In this document: piece by piece, positions 46,790 to 57,981 of the stretch
How the letters are laid out: every line of letters starts with the position of its first letter
Position numbering within the stretch: the stretch's first letter is position 1
NCBI RefSeq assembly: GCF_904849725.1
Contig: NC_058522.1
Span: forward strand, 232,909,084-232,973,083
Direction: 5' to 3'
DNA length: 64,000 bases
From: Hordeum vulgare subsp. vulgare
Lineage: Eukaryota > Streptophyta > Magnoliopsida > Poales > Poaceae
The notes under the pieces: generated by a model
Database searches by the model: none
What the model was told of the DNA's origin: nothing
The model's input: the letters and a program-made list of their open reading frames with translations, nothing else
Translations under genes and position numbers: made by a program

Positions 46790-48613
46790 TGTTGGAAATA
46801 TGCCCTAGAGGCAATAATAATTAGTTATTATTATATTTCTTTGTTCATGATAATCGTTTATTATCCATGCTATAATTGTATTGATTGGAAACACAATACT
46901 TGTGTGGATACATAGACAAAACACTGTCCCTAGTAAGCCTCTAGTTGACTAGCTCGTTGATCAAAGATGGTCAAGGTTTCCTGGCCATAGGCAAGTGTTG
47001 TTACTTGATAACGGGATCACATCATTAGGAGAATCATGTGATGGACTAGACCCAAACTAATAGACGTAGCATGTTGATCGTGTCATTTTGTTGCTACTGT
47101 TTTCTGCGTGTCAAGTATTTGTTCCTATGACCATGAGATCATATAACTCACTGACACCGGAGGAATGCTTTGTGTGTATCAAACGTCGCAACGTAACTGG
47201 GTGACTATAAAGATGCTCTACAGGTATCTCCGAAGGTGTTAGTTGAGTTAGTATGGATCGAGACTGGGATTTGTCACTCCGTGTGACGGAGAGGTATCTC
47301 GGGGCCCACTCGGTAATACAACATCACACACAAGCCTTGCAAGCAATGTAACTTAGTGTAAGTTGCGGGATCTTGTATTACGGAACGAGTAAAGAGACTT
47401 GCCGGTAAACGAGATTGAAATAGGTATGCGGATACTGACGATCGAATCTCGGGAAAGTAACATACCGAAGGACAAAGGGAATAACATATGGGGTTATATG
47501 TATCCTTGGCACTGAGGTTCAAACGATAAGATCTTCGTAGAATATTAGGATCCAATATGGGCATCCAGGTCCCGCTGTTGGATATTGACCAAGGAGTCTC
47601 TCGGGTCATGTCTACATAGTTCTCGAACCCGCAGGGTCTGCACACTTAAGGTTCGACGTTGTTTTATGCGTATTTGAGTTATATGGTTGGTTTTATGCGT
47701 ATTTGAGTTATATGGTTGGTTACCGAATGTTGTTCGGAATCCCGGATGATATCACGGACGTCGCGAGGGTTTCCGGAATGGTCCGGAAACAAAGATTGAT
47801 ATATAGGATGACCTCATTTGATTACCGGAAGGTTTTCGGAGTTACTGGGAATCTACCGGGAATGACGAATGGGTTCCGGGAGTTCACCGGGGGGGCAACC
47901 CACCTCGGGGAAGCCCATAGGCCTTGAGGGTGGCGCACCAGCCCTTGGTGGGCTGGTGGGACAGCCCAAAAGGGCCCTATGCGCATTGGAAGAAAAATCA
48001 AAGAGAAAAGAAAAAAAAGGAGGAGGTGGGAAAGGAAAGAAGGACTCCACCCACCAAACCAAGTAGGACTCGGTTTGGGGGGGAGTCCTTCCCCCCTTTG
48101 GCTCGGCCGACCCCCAAGGCAAGGTCTCCCCTCTCCCACCTATATATACGGAGGTTTTAGGGCTGATTTGAGACGACTTTTCCACGGCAGCCCGACCACA
48201 TACCTCCACGGTTTTTCCTCTAGATCGCGTTCCTGCGGAGCTCGGGCGAAGCCCTCCTGAGACAAGGTCATCACCAACCTCCAGAGCGCCGTCACGCTGC
48301 CGGAGAACTCTTCTACCTCTCCATCTCTCTTGCTGGATCAAGAAGGCCGAGATCATCGTCGAGCTGTACGTGTGCTGAACGCGGAGGTGCCGTCTGTTCG
48401 GTACTAGATCGTGGGACTGATCGCGGGATTGTTCGCGGGGCGGATCGAGGGACGTGAGGACGTTCCACTACATCAACCGTGTTCACTAACGCTTCTTCTG
48501 TGCGGTCTACAAGGGTACGTAGATCGAATATCCCCTCTCGTAGATGGACATCACCATGATAGGTCTTCGTGTGCGTAGGAAAATTTTTGTTTCCCATGCG
48601 ACGTTCCCCAACA
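46790..48613 (+). mobile_element. Solo Angela/BARE-1/WIS-type Copia LTR
   Basis: An 1824-bp LTR starts TGTTGGAAATATGCCC and ends GTTCCCCAACA, flanked by a perfect target duplication TTGTC (46785-46789 and 48614-48618). It has the family's promoter-like TATATATA at 48141-48148 and a 29-bp tandem duplication (47661-47718) absent from the copy at 61594-63396. There is no internal region, so it formed by LTR-LTR recombination. Removing it rejoins the P3 frame. Confidence 0.97.
48138..48150 (+). promoter_or_regulatory. TATA box of the Angela-type LTR
   Basis: CCTATATATACGG lies about 470 bases before the LTR end, where BARE-1-type LTRs carry their TATA box. The same motif is kept in the second LTR at 62045-62055. 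Confidence 0.65.
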
Positions 48614-48936
48614 TTGTCATCATGATTTTAATTTTCGTTTGGATTATATTAGTCACGTATCTCATGATAGTTATTTTGTTGAGTTTGCTCCCACTACTTT
48701 GAATGAGAAGAATTTGCTTGTGTGGGTAGTAATAAAAATTCGATGCTTGTGCATCATGAAAATAATGCTTTATGTGACATTTATATTCTTGAATTCCTTC
48801 ATGATGCTATTGAAAATTATTATGAGGGAGGAACATCTGCTTGTAGGTATTGCAATAACATCGAGTTTCCTCTCTATGTGTTCAAAGTTTTGAAGTCATG
48901 TTTGTTTTGCCTTCCTATGCAAGTCGATTCTTGCTA

Positions 48937-49650
48937 AAATAAAATTTTCTCTTGCAAAATCCCAATGCATAGGAAGTGGGTTAGACTTAAATGTGCTTGA
49001 CATGTGATTCATGGTGCTCTCTTTGTGTTTCAATTCTTTACTTCTATGTGGGCATCACTAAAATCATCATGACTAGCTAAAAGGCACTAAAGAAAAGTGC
49101 TTGTTGGGAGACAACCCAATACTTATACTTCCTTTTTGTGTGTTCACATGATGAAGCTCCTGTATTAATTATGTTTTGTGTCTTTTATTTCAATAATGTG
49201 CCAAGTAAAGCCTTTGGGATAGTATGGATACTTGTTGGTTTGATTCTGTACAAAAATAGAAACTTTTGCATCCAGTATATGAATTGTGTGATTTTGCTAG
49301 TGACTAAAAACATTATGAAATTTTTAAACTGTTTTTCTATACAAATTCTCCGTGTTTTCCTATTTTTCAAAAAATTCCAGAGATGATTTAAGTTTAAATC
49401 ATTACAAACTATTCTATTTTTCATAGATTCCATTTGCATGCATAGTTTGCTCGTTTTAATGATTCCATAGCTTATATTTAGTGATGTAAATTATGAGAAT
49501 GATGGAATACAGTAGTTATTATGTGAGAACAATTATGAATCTTGTCTTGTCTGTACCTAACTGAATGATCTGTCTATATTACACTAACCCATCTCATGAA
49601 CTTTCATTAAGTTTTGTCTGATTGAAGTTTTCTATTTTTGGGTGAGATAC
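48937..49650 (+). mobile_element. Post-coding region of P3, left of the Tat insertion
   Basis: It contains the MHRKWVRLKC-like tail (about 48968-49000), the TTGTTGGGAGACAACCCAAT stem-loop (49098-49120) and AT-rich sequence similar to the P1 and P2 3' regions (CATAGTTTGCTCGTTTTAATGAT and neighbours). It continues at 58959 after the 9.3-kb insertion. Confidence 0.75.
49098..49120 (+). other. Conserved post-coding stem-loop, copy in P3
   Basis: GTTGGGAGACAACCC keeps both alternative stems seen in P1 and P2; the single difference is in the loop. Confidence 0.7.
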
Positions 49651-50621
49651 TATTGACACACGAACACGTCACGTGTACCCTCGACGCCGGGGGTGATCCA
49701 CCGCAGCTCATGTCGAAGGAGATCCGACCGACAACGCGATATCCAAGACAGTCGACGGATGCTTTTGAAGACCCGAAACCACACACGCCCGAGAGGGACC
49801 CCGTCAGGGAGTGCGGCGGCTATGGGCTGCCCTAGGTCAATTCGCTCTCCCCTAGAGCCTCGGGATTTGCAGCTCACAAACTCGAGGAACAGCGAAGAAC
49901 GAGAGATGAAAACGATGGATAGATAAAACATAGATAAAAAAGTAGTATATTGATGTTTCAATTGTGTGTTGTTTCAATCGGCCATCACCTCTAATATATA
50001 TATGAGGCGTCTGGACTTTCCGTACAAGAAAAGGACTAAAAATCTAGTCAAAAACGTCAAAACCCCTAACCTAACTCCGATAGGAAACTAGCAATTTTCC
50101 GGACCAACTCGGAGCCACCAAGTGATTTTCTCAATCCCACTGAGTTAAGATGGCCAACTTTCTATAATCTTCTTTATCTCACTCGGAATTTCCGAGTGAT
50201 ATTTCTCGGAATTACCGAGTCAACTCGGTGCCACCGAGTGAAAAAACACGGTAGATCTGAGATGACTCTGCAGGTGTTGTTGAGCTTGTTTGGGCTCCAT
50301 AGGTTGCATACGATCTCCGATTGAGACGACCTTTATATCAAAATCGACCGCCTTGATGGGACGCACAACTTTCCTGTTGAAATATTTTCCATCAGAGGCG
50401 ATCTTAATCGAGTTCCATGTCGTTCTTTAATCTGGTGTCAATATGAGCATCTCTGATCTTGTCATAAGTTTTGCATCGGAGCTATGCTTTAGGACATCTT
50501 CATATCCATCTTGATCTCCTCGAAGAAATCCATCCCATGGTGACTTCCAATCATAAGTTTGAATTATTCTTAACATAGCTTTAAGCAACTTTTACGATTG
50601 TGCCACTTTTGAGCGTCAACA
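49651..50621 (-). repeat. 3' LTR of the Tat element
   Basis: This 971-bp LTR pairs with 57982-58958. An AATATATATATGAGG stretch at about 49992 could be the TATA region of the minus-strand promoter. Next to it, CAGGGGGGCATC (50622-50633, minus strand) is the polypurine tract. Confidence 0.93.
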
Positions 50622-50792
50622 GATGCCCCCCTGTTTTTTGGTGAAGCTTGCGTGCCGAAAAATAACTTCTTTAAAGTTTGTTCTAAGGACGATGTCAACA
50701 CCCCGTTGGACATTTATTCTTCCCAGGGTGATAATCATATATCGGTCACGTTTTATTCTAAGGGCGATAATTGCATATCGGCCATTGCTTAC

Positions 50793-52180
50793 TTAAGCTT
50801 CTTGCCACACACTCGAGTGGTATTTTTTTAGATACTTGCCATTGAGAGCTCGAGGTAGCATTGTCCCTTGAATTGATTCCACCAAATATGAGTTTCCAGG
50901 AACTACTCTTGCAATCTTGATAGGACCTTCCCAGTTTGGAGACCACTTCCCAAATTTGCTATCTCTTGAACCAATCGGTAGGATAACTTTCCACACGAGA
51001 TCGCCAACTTGAAAATTCTTCAATTTGACATTTTTATTATAAGCTCTTGCCACTATTAACTTGTCTCTCTATATGGCCTTTAAATCAGCCAAACGTTAAT
51101 CGTCTACTTCATCAATATTGTCCATCATTAAGTTATAAAAGTCCACGGCCGATAAATCATTTTGTTTGGCTATTCACAAAGCACTCAAATTCACTTCCAC
51201 TCGTAAAACGGCTTCTTGACCATATACTAGCTCATAAGGGCTTACTTTTGTAGCACCGTGCTTTGATATTCTATGTGCCCACAAAGCCTCTGATAGCAGC
51301 TTATGCCATCTCCTTGGATTAATCTCAATCTTATTTTTTTATGAGCTTGATTAATATTTTATTGCTAGATCAGCTTGTCCATTAGCTTGGGCATAATACA
51401 GAGAGGAATTGAGAAACTTTATCTTATAAGATTCAACGAATTCTCTAACTTGATGTGACACGAAATATGAACCTTGATCCATAGTTAATGTTTGCGGGAA
51501 TGCTGAATCTATGAATAATGTGCTCGGTTATGAATTGAATTAGCTCCGTATGTGTCATGTTTTTGGGAGGTCCCGCTTCAGACCATTTAGTAAAGTAATC
51601 AGTTGCCACCAATACGAACTGATGCCCCTTTGAAAAACACGGATGAATTTCTCCAATGAAGTCTAAACCCCATCCTCTAAAGGGCCACAATTTGACAATA
51701 GGATGTAACACGGCAGCAGGAGCCAATTGAATATCACCAAACTTTTGACAAGCTTCACATCCTTTATAATACCAGAAGCAATTGTCAATCATCGTCGGCC
51801 AATAAAACCCAGCACGTCGTGACAACCACTTCATCTTGGGAGCCGACAGATGAGCACCACAAATGCCTTCATGTACCTCTCCCATAGCAATTCTAGCTTG
51901 GTCTTCGTCCAAGCATTTCAAAAGAATATTACCAATAGTTCGGCGATAATGGTCATCATCCCTCATCACATATTTGAAAGCTATACGCCGAACAACCCTG
52001 TCCACCCTTTCACTCGGATTACACAAGTAATCAATAATGGGCTTCTTCCAGTCTAGATTTTCACATGTACTAGATTCTTTGTTAGTGGCTGAAGTTGTGT
52101 GTTCTGGTTTGGCCTCTCTCATATTGGCAAAGCTAGACATCGGCTTTTCAGAAATATGAAACATGCCATAATCAACATGA
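50793..52180 (-). pseudogene. Integrase of the Tat element, broken
   Basis: An HHCC zinc finger is seen (GEVHEGICGAHLSAPKMKW, then CEACQKFGD). The core follows with the first catalytic Asp in RGWGLDFIGEIHP and with VLVATDYFTKWSEAGP, then a worn second-Asp region at about 51490. The C-terminal part at 51053-50793 has YNKNVKLKNFQVGDLVW and GKWSPNWEGPIKI. The stretch 51060-51440 between them is heavily broken. Integrase would join the cDNA to host DNA; this copy cannot. Confidence 0.88.
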
Positions 52181-52261
52181 TAACAGGATGCTTGTTGGCC
52201 AAACCAGAAATATGAAACATGCCATAATCAACATGATAGCCGGATGCTTGTTGTGCCAAGC
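52150..52261. repeat. 56-bp tandem duplication inside the Tat polyprotein
   Basis: AGAAATATGAAACATGCC starts at 52150 and again at 52206, and the two 56-bp copies are almost identical. As 56 is not a multiple of three, it shifts the frame between the second RNase H and integrase. Confidence 0.9.
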
Positions 52262-52627
52262 CATCCGCTCTCCAATTTTCATGTCTAGGTATATGAGCAA
52301 TGCTAAAACAATCCAAAGCTGAAATTATATCTAGACATTTATAAGATAAATATTAAGTGATTCATCAAAACATTGAATAACTCTGGATATTTGTTGTACC
52401 ACTAATAATGAATCACCAAAAGCCTCAATATGTGTAGCACCTATAGCCAGCAACATCTCTAGGCCGAATAACAATGCTTCATATTTGGCTTGATTATTTG
52501 TGCAAAAATATTGTAAGCGGCATGAGGCTTCAAAAATAGCACCATGAGGAGATATATAAACAATACCAACACCTTGTCCATTGCTACAAACTGAACCATC
52601 AAAATATAATCTCCACGGTACTACCAA
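52170..52627 (-). pseudogene. Second (Tat-type) RNase H domain
   Basis: The frame reads WRLYFDGSVCSNGQGVGIV, then FCTNNQAKYEALLFGLEML and EAFGDSLLVVQQISRV. These are the Asp, Glu and Asp sites of an archaeal-like RNase H. Tat elements carry this extra domain besides the retroviral one. It continues in another frame to HIPRHENWRADGLAQQASG near 52290-52250, the last catalytic region. Confidence 0.88.
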
Positions 52628-52635
52628 GATAACGT

Positions 52636-54198
52636 TTATCTCAACATTGTGCTTGCATTAATCCGATGCTCAACAATGAAATTAGCAACTATTTGGCCTT
52701 TCATGGATTTCAGAGATTCATAGGCTAAATCATATTCAATCAAAGCATAAGCCCATTTGCCAATCCTACCACTAAGAATTGGTCTATGCAACATGTACTT
52801 AATGACATCGGTGTGACAAGCTACTATGCAAGCACTCGACACTAGGTAATGTCTCAGTTTTGTACAAGCATAATATAAACAAAGGCATAAATTTTTTATG
52901 AGTGTATACCTTGTCTCGGCATCCAATAAACGTCGGCTCAAATATGTAACAACATGCTCTTTTCCTTCAGTCTCTTGAGTCAAAACAGCACCAATAACAC
53001 CTTCATGTGTTGTAATGTAAAGCTTAAATGGCTCCCTATGCTTGGGTGCTTTCATCACCGGAGGAGTGCACAAATAATTATTGATTATATCAAATGCTTC
53101 TTGCTTTTTTGACCCCAAGTAAAATTGGCATCATTCTTTAACCGAAGGATGTGTGTGAATGCATACTTTCCCTGACAAGTTAGCTATGAATCTCCTTAAA
53201 TAATTGACTTTGCCAAGAAATTTTTTCATATCTCTCTTGCATGTTGGAGCCTCCACTTTTTGTATAGCTTCTGTTTTCTTAGGATCAATCTCTACACCAT
53301 TTTCATGAATGATGAAACCCCAAAAACTTTGCAGCTGACACACCGAATGCACATTTCAAAGGATTCATCTCCAATCCATATTTTTTCATTCTTTCAAAGG
53401 CTAAACGCAAATCGGCTAGATGAGATTCAAAAGCATCCAATTTGACAACAATATCATCCATATACACCTCAAGTATAACACTGAGTAAATCATGAAAAAT
53501 TAAATTCATAACTCTCTGATAGTGGCGCCAGCATTCTTTAATCCAAAGGTCATCACCGTCCACTCAAATAAACCAAGAAAACCAGGGCACCGGAAAGCCG
53601 TTTTGGACATGTCCTCTTCGGCCATAAAAATTTGATTATACCCCACATTGCCGTCAAGAAAACTAATGACCTTATGTCCAGAAGCATCATTAATAAGCAT
53701 ATCAGCTATGGGCATGGGATACTCATCTTTGGGTTAGCCCTATTCAGATCTCTGAAATCAATGCACACCCTCAACTTGTCGGAGCCTTTTTTTCTCCATA
53801 GGTACAATGTTAGAAATCCACTCGGCATACCTGCAAGGTCTAATAAAATTAGCTTTGAGCAAACTACTGATCTCATCCTTGATTTAGTCGCATGTTTTTG
53901 GATTAAACTTTCTGGCCGATTTCTTGTAAAGTCTAAAACCGGCCTTTATAGGCAAGCGATGCTCCACTAGCTCTCGGCTTAAACCTGGCATCTCATGATA
54001 TTCCCATGCAAAGCAGAAAACATATTCTTTCAACAACTCGATCAACTTAACTTTATGATCGGCTCTTAAATTATTATTTTTAAAATGTCGGCTAGGAATT
54101 GAACCATCTCGTATATCTACATCTCCTAATGGGTCGGCTGATGTGAAACCTTGTCCCAGTTTATCCATATCACCTAACTCCTCTATAGATTCATACAT
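52636..54198 (-). pseudogene. Reverse transcriptase and first RNase H of the Tat element, broken
   Basis: From 54198 leftward: an entry segment (EYHEMPGLSRELVEHRLPIK), RT fingers and palm (NVGYNQIFMAEEDMSKTAF, then WTVMTFGLKNAGAT), the catalytic box VYMDDIVVK intact near 53460, LKCAFGVSAAKFLGF, a connection region (KKTEAIQKVEAPT, then FLGKVNYLRRFIANL) and RNase H (EPFKLYITTHEGVIGAVL, HVVTYLSRRLLDAETRY). Breaks lie near 53970, 53720, 53520, 53350 and 53130. Confidence 0.93.
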
Positions 54199-54372
54199 AT
54201 CGTTCTCATTGGACCGATAATTTGCAAGTCGCTTTTGTAATCACTCGGAATTAGGATTCATTTAAATTCATTATGCTTTGGAGCCGATTTCCACCAACCG
54301 GCTTTAAACAAGCTAGCACAAAACCACACTTTGTAGCACTGAGAAAATCAAAATCTGATAGGTCGCGCCATG

Positions 54373-54705
54373 TCAAGCAAGTAGCATGGGATGTTGCCAA
54401 TCCACTGATGCATCGGCGAAAGCAACACGAGCCGAATTATCCGCATGAATGACTTCCACTTCATCATCAACCCACTGAAATAAAAACTGGTGCATAGTAG
54501 ATGGCACGCACTGGTTTGCATGAACCCAATCGCGGCCCAAAATAACATTGTAGTTACCTTGCACCTCGGCGACAAAGAATGCAGTAGCCAAAGTTTTGCT
54601 TCCGATTGAAAGCTCCACATACATCACACCTTTGGCTTCAGTTTTTTCTTTGACTTCAAATCCAATAAGCACCATATTGGTCTTTATCAATTCTTCGTCG
54701 GGCAA
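54373..54705 (-). pseudogene. Protease region of the Tat element
   Basis: The frame reads NMVLIGFEVKEKTEAKGV, ELSIGSKTLATAFFVAEVQG, NYNVILGRDWVHANQCVPST and MHQFLFQWVDDEVEVIHAD. NVILGRDW is the C-terminal retropepsin signature. The catalytic Asp would lie upstream near 54770-54720 (MLVDGGAAV-like, DGG instead of DSG or DTG), across a stop at 54727. Confidence 0.82.
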
Positions 54706-54729
54706 GCCCAGCTTCTTGAAGAACGACTA

Positions 54730-56054
54730 GGGCATAAGATTCACCACGGCACCACCATCAACCAACATCCGAGCAAGCGGTGATCCATTAATGTGACATG
54801 TGATGTACAATGGTTTCAAGTGTGTCACCGGTTCTTTTGGTTTCTCGAAGATAGCATTTTTAGGGCCAAAGTCCAGCTGAGCTACTTCCCCTTCCTCGTC
54901 TATAGCACGAAATTCTGCGGGTAAGTAATAACCATATTTATATCCATAACTTCATGAACCGGTGTAGACCCATAATCCAGAATATCATATCCATCCTCAA
55001 GCATGTCCACCGACTCTTAAATATCTCCAAGTGAAGAAGTAGTAAAAGGTGAAGTGGACGATGTAATAGCGGCTGCATCGTCCTCCATTGGTGGTGTAGG
55101 TGTTGTTGTGATAGGTGTAGAAGTCGTCATATCTTGTATTTGTTTAGTCTTCCACACTTGTTTTATAGGTATCATGGGACGAGTGTGATTGAACAATTTA
55201 TCTCTTTGTTTCTCGACCTCCTGCTCTGCCATCTCTTAATTCCTCAACTTTTATAATTTCCTCTTTTGTGTCTTTGTTAGCCCTGGAGAACACCACTTTG
55301 GCTGAGTGTATTTAGGGTCTCATGCCTTTGCCTGGCTAGTGTTTGCTTCATGGTCATTAGTCGAATGCTTTGGCGCGATAGCAAGTATCAGCTCAGTTGG
55401 GTTGCTATGCACAGTCGGCTGATGTATGGTGAATGGTTTGTCACCCAAGATGAGTGATTCGGCATTGATTGTTTCCTTGCCTTTTCCTGACTCAGTTGTT
55501 GTAGGACTTGGCGACTTAACACGCCATTCTTTTTTATTTTCCATGTGTATGAAATCTTCACTTGGGCGCACCTTTTTACTCGGATAGAATCCATTTGGAC
55601 GCATCCCCTCATTCAGATAATTTGTACTTGGGTGCAACCTTACACTCGGATATCTTCCATTTGGTCACATGTTCTGGCCAGCCGACTCATAAGCGCCAAT
55701 GTTCAGTCGGCCTTTATACGAGCAGTCAAGTCGATTCCAAACAGATTGTCGTTGCCTATCTAGAAACAGTACCATGCGTCCAGTCAGCTCTATATACCGA
55801 CTGAACATATCAGCTGATGGTGACCTTGGTCGCGTCAAGTTTGTTGACCAGTTAGAGCTTGAATCGAACGATTGATTGGCATACTTGGAAAAGCAACATG
55901 TCAAAAGTTGGCTTGATTCTCTTACGATGTAGCTTGCCTTCATTCATCTTCTACTTGCCAACTTCTAGACCCTTGGTCTTAACAAACTTGACATGGGTGT
56001 TCTCTTGCACTTGCGGATGCCCCCCAAGTGTAGGATTACTAACGGTGATCTTAA
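54730..56054. other. Degenerate linker between Gag and protease of the Tat element
   Basis: The sequence fits the minus-strand polyprotein but is full of stops. Ser/Thr-rich pieces (TPITTTPTPPMEDDAAAITS at 55130) and a Ser-rich piece at about 55540 suggest a low-complexity spacer. No separate gene is supported on either strand. The plus-strand ORFs at 55545-55804 and 55859-56256 have no recognisable domain. Confidence 0.55.
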
Positions 56055-57936
56055 TTATCTCCTTTCCATCAAGTTGTTTTTCAAGAACGACTTGTCTCCC
56101 AAGACCTTGTTGCCCTCCTTGCTTTTCCTGGGTTCACCTATGACAACATTGGACTTATCAGTAGATTCGGCTACCTTCGGCCGAATGAGCAGTTTCTTCC
56201 CCTCCATATCCATGGTGTTCATAAGAAAAGGTTTTTTATCAACTTGCATCTCATAAAAGTTCAACCGTCCATCATTAATGGCCAATTGTATCTGCCCTAA
56301 AAAAACATTGCAATCATTAGTAGCATGAGAAAAAGAATTATGATACTTGCAATAAGCACACCGTTTCGGCTCTTCAAACGGCGGTAAAATATGAGATATT
56401 CTGATAATATTAGCTTGCAGCAAAGCATCAAGTATTTGATCACACTCAGGAATGTTAAAGGTGAACTTCATCTCTTCATCACAATTCTTATGAATCGGTT
56501 TCAGATCATTGCAAGTAAATGTTTGGCCTTAACAGACAAACAAATTCAGTAGCATAAATATCACTCTCATCGTCCGAGTGATCACTCTCATATTCAACCA
56601 TATTCATCTTTGGACGATCAGTTTTATATCTTTGCACTTCTTTAATATCTTTACTTCGGCTTTCCTTAGCCAAAGCTCTTTGCGGGAATTGGTTGATACT
56701 TAAAAATTTATAACCCTCTAGCTTTTCTCTTATGCGAGGCTTCAAACCATTAAGCACAAGATTTTCCAAGCCTCTCTCGGTTATCAGCAAGCTATAACAC
56801 CGGTTTTTGTATCTCTAAATCTCTTGATGTAATTGGAGACCGATTCATCATGTTTCTTTTGACTGATGTAAGATGTGATAATTTAAGCTCATTGTCGTCG
56901 CTATAGAAGTGATCATGAAACTTTTGTTCTAGCTGCGGCCACACACGGATAGAACCATGTCGTAAATAAGAAAACCATGAAAATGTAGTACCAGTTAAGG
57001 ACAAAGGAAATAAATGCACTTTCAATTCATTTAGTGAACCTGCTTCACCTAACTGGGCTAAGCATTGACTAACATGCTCACATGTGGTTTTTGTTCCCAC
57101 TCCATTAATCTTAACAAAATTCCTGGGTAATATCTTGGAGGGAACTCGATTGCATCGAAGTACTCGGGATATGTTTTTTGATAAATCCAATTCCTGGGTA
57201 ATTCAAAACCAAAATTTTCCTGAAGCATATTAGCCATCTCCTCTCTAAAATTAGCTAGAGCATCATCCATGGTAGACGATGAAGTTTGCTGCAGTGGCGT
57301 AGGAGGAGGAGGATCACTAGCTACACGTAGGAACTGTGGCATATATGTCGAACCATAGTTCGACAGCGGTGTGGCAGTGTTTGCACCTACAGGTAAGGTT
57401 TGGTTCGGTGTTGCCGCCGAACTTGGCATGCTCATGATAGGATTAATGGGTGCAGTCACAGTCTGATTTGTTTGAGAAGGATAATAATTCATCGGCATGG
57501 TAGGTGCCGATGCAATAGGTAAACACAGATTAGGGTTTTTTGCACCAACCGGCACACCAGTATTACGAGTAGATGTTTAAGGCATATTTTTCTGAGCATT
57601 AGTGTTTTCCACAAAAGATTCATAGACCAGATTGTTACCATCGGCAATACGACTCTCAATCTTAGCCCATTGCTCAGGAGAAAAGGTAGTACTCATAGGG
57701 GGTTTAACATGCTCAGCTTGAAGAGGAGCGAACTTGATTTCTCCAATTGGAGTGATATCGCCTTGGCGATCCTTCTTGAATTTTGCAAGGAACTCCTGCA
57801 GCTCCTTCTCTTCACGCGCCTTCTTGTACTCCTCATAAGCTTGACGATGATCGGTCGATGGTTCATCAAGCTTGGGCTCAATGATGTTATCGGCGTCTAC
57901 CTCAAATGGGTTGGGAAGATCAGACATGATGATTGA
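56055..57936 (-). pseudogene. Gag of the Tat element, broken
   Basis: From MSDLPNPFEVDADN (57927) the Gag runs through a charged helical part (YEEYKKAREEKELQEFLAKF), a Pro/Thr-rich middle (57555-57300) and the core Gag domain at 57190-56850 (CEHVSQCLAQLGEAGSLNEL, LFPLSLTGTTFSWFSYL, WPQLEQKFHDHFYSDDNELK). Then come LVLNGLKPRIREKLEGYKF and a zinc finger CAYCKYHNSFSHATNDC (about 56360). Breaks lie at 57577, about 57120-57190, 56850, 56506 and 56475. Confidence 0.9.
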
Positions 57937-57956
57937 TGATGATGGTTCATCTTTAG

Positions 57957-57974
57957 TCCCCAGCGGAGTCACCA
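57957..57974 (-). other. Primer binding site of the Tat element
   Basis: TGGTGACTCCGCTGGGGA on the minus strand begins seven bases inside the 5' LTR. The pattern TGGCGACTCCGCTGGGGA is, as I recall, the tRNA-Arg-type PBS of Tat/Ogre elements; here one C is changed to T. Confidence 0.8.
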
Positions 57975-57981
57975 AAAAGTG

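Larger units (their letters stand above)
46245..48936 (+). pseudogene. Family-specific ORF of element P3, interrupted by a solo LTR
   Basis: Pieces in one logical order read QLLEEEFIKMLEVKTLND, MNIHDANNMQSNKLGDAIFD, FDEQIYYDESMPPIYDDY, then across the Angela LTR NHENCHHDFNFRLDYISHVS, HDSYFVEFAPTTLNEKN, and finally LHDAIENYYEGGTSACRYCN and FPLYVFKVLKSCLFCLPMQ. A run of C at about 46485 shifts the frame, and stops lie near 46621. It is acidic and Asp/Tyr-rich with a Cys cluster (CRYCNN, CLFCLP) near the end. I see no Gag, protease, RT or integrase motif. Function unknown. The ORF is typical of one non-autonomous Triticeae element group as I remember it. Confidence 0.72.

Noticed and set aside
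46790..48613. One end of a full-length Angela element
   Set aside because: Both sides carry the same TTGTC duplication directly next to the LTR, so it is a solo LTR.
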